A stretch of DNA of 9,688 nt. Source: F23-B02 sp963610045. Lineage in GTDB: Bacteria; Bacillota; Clostridia; Oscillospirales; Oscillospiraceae. Both the position numbers and the translations under genes were made by a program. Numbering within the stretch: the first letter of the stretch is position 1; each line of letters begins with the position of its first letter. The stretch spans positions 1 through 9,688 of the forward strand of contig CAVDMS010000064.1 in the NCBI GenBank assembly GCA_963610045.1. The letters are read 5' to 3'. The notes under the pieces were generated by a model. That model did not search any database. It saw only the letters and a program-made list of their open reading frames with translations, and had not been told where the DNA came from. Positions 7,223-9,688 of this stretch are shown piece by piece.

Positions 7223-8064
7223 CCGCTGTCGCAGGTCTCCTTCCTCATCTTTTCGAGATGCTCCTCGATCATGCCCTGCGCCAGGTCCGCAGTTTCCCTT
7301 GTGGTGTGCGTTTTTGCGTATTCGGCGTCTATGACCCCGATTATGTCAAGATATACCTGAGTGTTGCGCTTAAAGGCGTTTCTCATAATATCGTCGGTAT
7401 TCCTGACCGCTGCGACGACGACGGGTGCGCCCGCCTTCTGTGCGATCTTAAAAGACCCCGCATGGAAGGGATTCATGTTCTCGGTTTTGCTGCGGGTGCC
7501 TTCGGGGTATATGCAGATGGAGCCTACGTCCTGCATAATAATCTCCGTCGCACGCTTTATGACGCCGAGCGCCTGTCTGTTGTTGTCCCTGTCGAGGGCA
7601 AGACAGCCGCTCTTGTGCATCAGCTTTCCGCCGACGAACACACGGAAGTTGCTCTTTTTCGATATGTATATGATGCCGTGCTTATCCAACGTCGCAACCA
7701 TGACGGCAGGGTCAAAGAACGATCTGTGGTTGCAGACAATGAGAAATCGACGGTCGGTAGGAATCTTCTCCTCACCCGTGACATGGATCTTCGCACCCAT
7801 GTAAAGGCAGGCGGTCTTTGCGATCTGGTCAAGATGCCAACGGCAGAACTTCGACGGACGAGACTGCGGCTTATTAAGGTCGATGAAAAACTGCGTACCC
7901 AAGTACATTAGCACAACGTACAGTGCGTTGCTCGCAAGGAAATAACCGATAAGAAGCAGCGGCACTATCCACAAAAGGTTCCATCCGGCTTCCGCCAGTG
8001 CAGTAAGCACAACGGTCAGCACCGTAGCGATCGCACTCAATGCGGCAAATATTTTAACAAGCAT
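7216..8064 (-). CDS. plsC: 1-acyl-sn-glycerol-3-phosphate acyltransferase-like protein (PlsC family)
   Basis: PlsC-family enzymes transfer an acyl chain to the sn-2 position of lysophosphatidic acid at the cytoplasmic membrane, giving phosphatidic acid, the precursor of membrane phospholipids. The 282-residue protein has hydrophobic helices at about 4-24 and 29-58. The acyltransferase block NHRSFFD (112-118) follows, with the His113-x4-Asp118 catalytic pair. A second block containing LALDRDNNR is at about 155-163, the substrate-binding EGTRS at 188-192, and FHAGSFKIA then PVVVAAV at 200-220. All four family blocks are present. At 282 residues it is longer than a minimal PlsC of about 240, because of the N-terminal membrane segment. 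It is the first gene of the operon, with GGGAG sites just before the ATG. Acylation of another lipid acceptor cannot be excluded, since close paralogs share these motifs. Confidence 0.9.
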   Translation of the reverse strand: MLVKIFAALSAIATVLTVVLTALAEAGWNLLWIVPLLLIGYFLASNALYVVLMYLGTQFFIDLNKPQSRPSKFCRWHLDQIAKTACLYMGAKIHVTGEEKIPTDRRFLIVCNHRSFFDPAVMVATLDKHGIIYISKKSNFRVFVGGKLMHKSGCLALDRDNNRQALGVIKRATEIIMQDVGSICIYPEGTRSKTENMNPFHAGSFKIAQKAGAPVVVAAVRNTDDIMRNAFKRNTQVYLDIIGVIDAEYAKTHTTRETADLAQGMIEEHLEKMRKETCDSGC

Positions 8065-8108
8065 TCTCCCGCTCCCTTTGCTCTTCTTTAAAAATAATAT
8101 TTAGTGTC

Positions 8109-8137
8109 ATTATATAATCATGTCGCAAAAATTTCAA
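8109..8137 (-). promoter_or_regulatory. Sigma-A type promoter of the five-gene operon
   Basis: Read on the minus strand, TTGAAA (8137-8132) and TATAAT (8114-8109) are separated by exactly 17 bases, an almost ideal housekeeping promoter. Transcription would start near 8102, giving a leader of about 38 bases before the acyltransferase ATG. No attenuator or riboswitch fits in so short a leader. Confidence 0.85.
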
Positions 8138-8213
8138 CGCCTATTCCAACAAAAATTTTAAACATTTCCAGTTTTATATGCCAAAACGTTAAAGAATTGT
8201 CGTTAAATTTTTG
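8126..8213. repeat. Three copies of an AT-rich 9-mer around the operon promoter
   Basis: CAAAAATTT occurs at 8126-8134 and 8150-8158 in the same orientation, and as its reverse complement AAATTTTTG at 8205-8213. The first copy overlaps the promoter -35 box and spacer. Two further short signals lie beside the third copy: CGTTAAA twice (8187-8193, 8201-8207), and GCCAAAA (8180-8186) facing TTTTGGC (8209-8215). They could be regulator sites, but chance repetition in AT-rich DNA is a real alternative. Confidence 0.35.
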
Positions 8214-8224
8214 GCTTTTGTTGT

Positions 8225-8234
8225 NNNNNNNNNN
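8225..8234. other. Assembly gap (ten Ns)
   Basis: Exactly ten undetermined bases interrupt the AT-rich intergenic region. A round number suggests a scaffold placeholder, so the true gap length is unknown. Everything to the right, including the pyrophosphatase gene, is placed beside the operon only by the scaffold join. Confidence 0.97.
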
Positions 8235-8321
8235 TTTGCACACATTGTCGTCGTAAAACGACGTTCTTTCGTGAAATATGATAAATTTGTAGAAACTGCA
8301 CTAAAACACACAAGAATTAAA

Positions 8322-8350
8322 TTGATTTTCCTACTTTCATAGTATAAAAT
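8322..8350 (+). promoter_or_regulatory. Probable promoter of hppA
   Basis: TTGATT (8322-8327) and TAAAAT (8345-8350) are 17 bases apart. The start point would be near 8357, followed by a leader of about 47 bases that opens with a small hairpin AGCTT-ATG-AAGCT (8359-8371). Both boxes match the sigma-A consensus at four or five of six positions. I saw no riboswitch. Confidence 0.6.
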
Positions 8351-8403
8351 ACATAATTAGCTTATGAAGCTTTTCAATCTGAAGAAATAGGAGTGAACTT
8401 CTG

Positions 8404-9688
8404 ATGGATAAGATTATCTATCTGGCCCCGGTTATGGCGGTCCTCGCTCTGCTTTTCGCTGTCTACAAGATCGTTTATGTAGGCAAGCAGGACGCAGGCA
8501 ACGACCGCATGAAGGAAATTGCCGGCAGTATCAGTGATGGCGCCCGTGCCTTCCTGTTCGCCGAGTACAAAATCCTTGTCGTCTTTATCGCAGTTCTTTT
8601 CGTTGCTATCGGTCTCGGCCTCGGCAACTGGACCACTGCTATCTGCTTCCTCTGCGGTGCGGTGTTCTCCATTCTCGCAGGCTACATCGGCATGAACGTT
8701 GCTACCAAGGCTAACGTCCGTACCGCAAACGCCGCTCAGCACGGAATGAACAAGGCTCTCGCCATCGCCTTCTCCGGCGGCTCCGTCATGGGTATGTGCG
8801 TCGTCGGTCTCGGCCTTCTCGGCGCAAGCGTTCTCTACATCATTACTAAGAACACCGAAGTCCTCTTCGGCTTCTCTCTCGGCGCTTCCTCTATCGCACT
8901 GTTTGCCCGTGTCGGCGGCGGTATCTACACCAAGGCTGCTGACGTCGGCGCCGACCTCGTCGGCAAGGTCGAAGCAGGCATCCCCGAAGACGACCCCCGC
9001 AACCCCGCTGTTATCGCCGATAACGTCGGTGACAACGTCGGTGACGTTGCAGGTATGGGCGCAGACCTCTTTGAGAGCTATGTCGGCGCTATCATCTCCG
9101 CAATGACCCTCGGTCTGCTCGTTTCCGACAAGGCAGTTGTCTTCCCCATGGTAATTGCTGCCTGCGGTATTCTTGCATCCATCATCGCAACCTTCTTCGT
9201 CCGCGGCAAGGACGGCTCCAATCCTCATAAGGCACTCAAGATGGGCTCCTACGTTTCCGCTCTGCTCGTCGTTGTGGCATCCATAGTCCTGAGCAAGACC
9301 ATGCTCGGCAGCTACGATTCCGCATGGGCGATCATTGCAGGTCTTGCTGTCGGTCTCGTCATCGGCATCATCACCGAGGTCTACACCTCCGGCGACTACA
9401 AGTCCGTTAAGAAGATCGCACATCAGTCCGAGACCGGTTCCGCTACCACCATCATCTCCGGCATTGCAGTCGGCATGATGTCCACCTGGATCCCTGTCGT
9501 TCTGATTTGCGTTGCTATCTTTGTTTCCTACAAGTGTGCTGACCTCTACGGTATTGCACTTGCAGCAGTCGGTATGCTCTCCACCACCGGTATCACCGTT
9601 GCGGTCGACGCTTACGGTCCTATCGCCGACAATGCCGGCGGTATCGCCGAGATGAGCGGTCTCGACCCCTCCGTCCGTGAGATCACCG
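8404..9688 (+). CDS. hppA: Membrane-bound ion-pumping pyrophosphatase, 3'-truncated by the window
   Basis: HppA hydrolyses pyrophosphate in the cytoplasm and uses the energy to pump Na+ or H+ out across the membrane. The frame starts at ATG 8404, ten bases after AGGAG (8389-8393), and stays open to the window end, giving 428 of an expected 670-700 residues. The first helix is at about 5-24, with further hydrophobic helices throughout. The substrate site is unmistakable: DVGADLVGKVE (180-190), GIPEDDPRNPAVIADNVGD (192-210), DNVGD (210-214) and, near the end, DAYGPIADNAGG. The ion-gate segment reads GADLFESY (219-226). Asp221 and Glu224 are three residues apart, the arrangement known from Na+-pumping members, whereas plant-type H+ pumps have Gly at that Glu position and a Glu one turn later. 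The K+-dependence position lies beyond the window. Codons are strongly biased to GTC, ATC, GGC, GGT and TCC, which suggests high expression. Confidence 0.96.
   Translation, partial: MDKIIYLAPVMAVLALLFAVYKIVYVGKQDAGNDRMKEIAGSISDGARAFLFAEYKILVVFIAVLFVAIGLGLGNWTTAICFLCGAVFSILAGYIGMNVATKANVRTANAAQHGMNKALAIAFSGGSVMGMCVVGLGLLGASVLYIITKNTEVLFGFSLGASSIALFARVGGGIYTKAADVGADLVGKVEAGIPEDDPRNPAVIADNVGDNVGDVAGMGADLFESYVGAIISAMTLGLLVSDKAVVFPMVIAACGILASIIATFFVRGKDGSNPHKALKMGSYVSALLVVVASIVLSKTMLGSYDSAWAIIAGLAVGLVIGIITEVYTSGDYKSVKKIAHQSETGSATTIISGIAVGMMSTWIPVVLICVAIFVSYKCADLYGIALAAVGMLSTTGITVAVDAYGPIADNAGGIAEMSGLDPSVREIT

Noticed and set aside
8374..9423. A 349-codon open frame antisense to hppA
   Set aside because: It is a by-product of the strong codon bias of hppA on the other strand. 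Its translation is an Asp/Glu/Cys-rich low-complexity chain without any family motif, while hppA is certain.

Overview
The window looks like chromosomal DNA of a Gram-positive anaerobe of the Clostridia, probably a gut Oscillospirales or Ruminococcaceae-type Firmicute. This rests on a long-form SRP RNA directly upstream of dnaX and ebfC, strong Shine-Dalgarno sites, coding sequence rich in G+C between AT-rich intergenic DNA, and a membrane pyrophosphatase. Genus cannot be decided from the sequence.

Left part (1-2214, plus strand): the 3' portion of the SRP RNA, then dnaX (DNA polymerase III clamp-loader subunit) and ebfC (nucleoid-associated YbaB/EbfC protein), closed by a strong intrinsic terminator. 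This is the familiar Firmicutes order scr-dnaX-ebfC, but recR, which often follows, is absent. A non-coding stretch of about 170 bases (2215-2383) separates it from a second, bidirectional-looking terminator.

Middle part (2384-8137, minus strand, read right to left): a compact five-gene operon in which every gene overlaps the next. In transcription order it encodes a PlsC-type acyltransferase, the two half-transporters of a heterodimeric ABC exporter (first subunit with a degenerate ATPase site, second canonical), a short-chain dehydrogenase/reductase, and a small four-helix membrane protein with no recognised family. A near-consensus sigma-A promoter (TTGAAA-N17-TATAAT) lies just upstream of the acyltransferase, and the operon ends at the hairpin at 2389-2404. 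Tight coupling suggests joint expression. A membrane-lipid or lipophilic-compound theme is possible but unproven.

Right part (8138-9688): an AT-rich region interrupted by ten Ns (8225-8234), so the join to the rightmost gene is a scaffold join. Then comes a plus-strand promoter and the first 428 codons of hppA, an ion-pumping membrane pyrophosphatase that runs off the window. Its ion-gate glutamate sits in the arrangement typical of Na+-pumping members.

No mobile element, CRISPR array, tRNA or phage gene was seen. Most of the window is ordinary core genome. The points most worth a second look are the overlapping operon, the insert in the first ABC subunit, the repeated AT-rich 9-mer at its promoter, and the unexplained intergenic stretch at 2215-2383.
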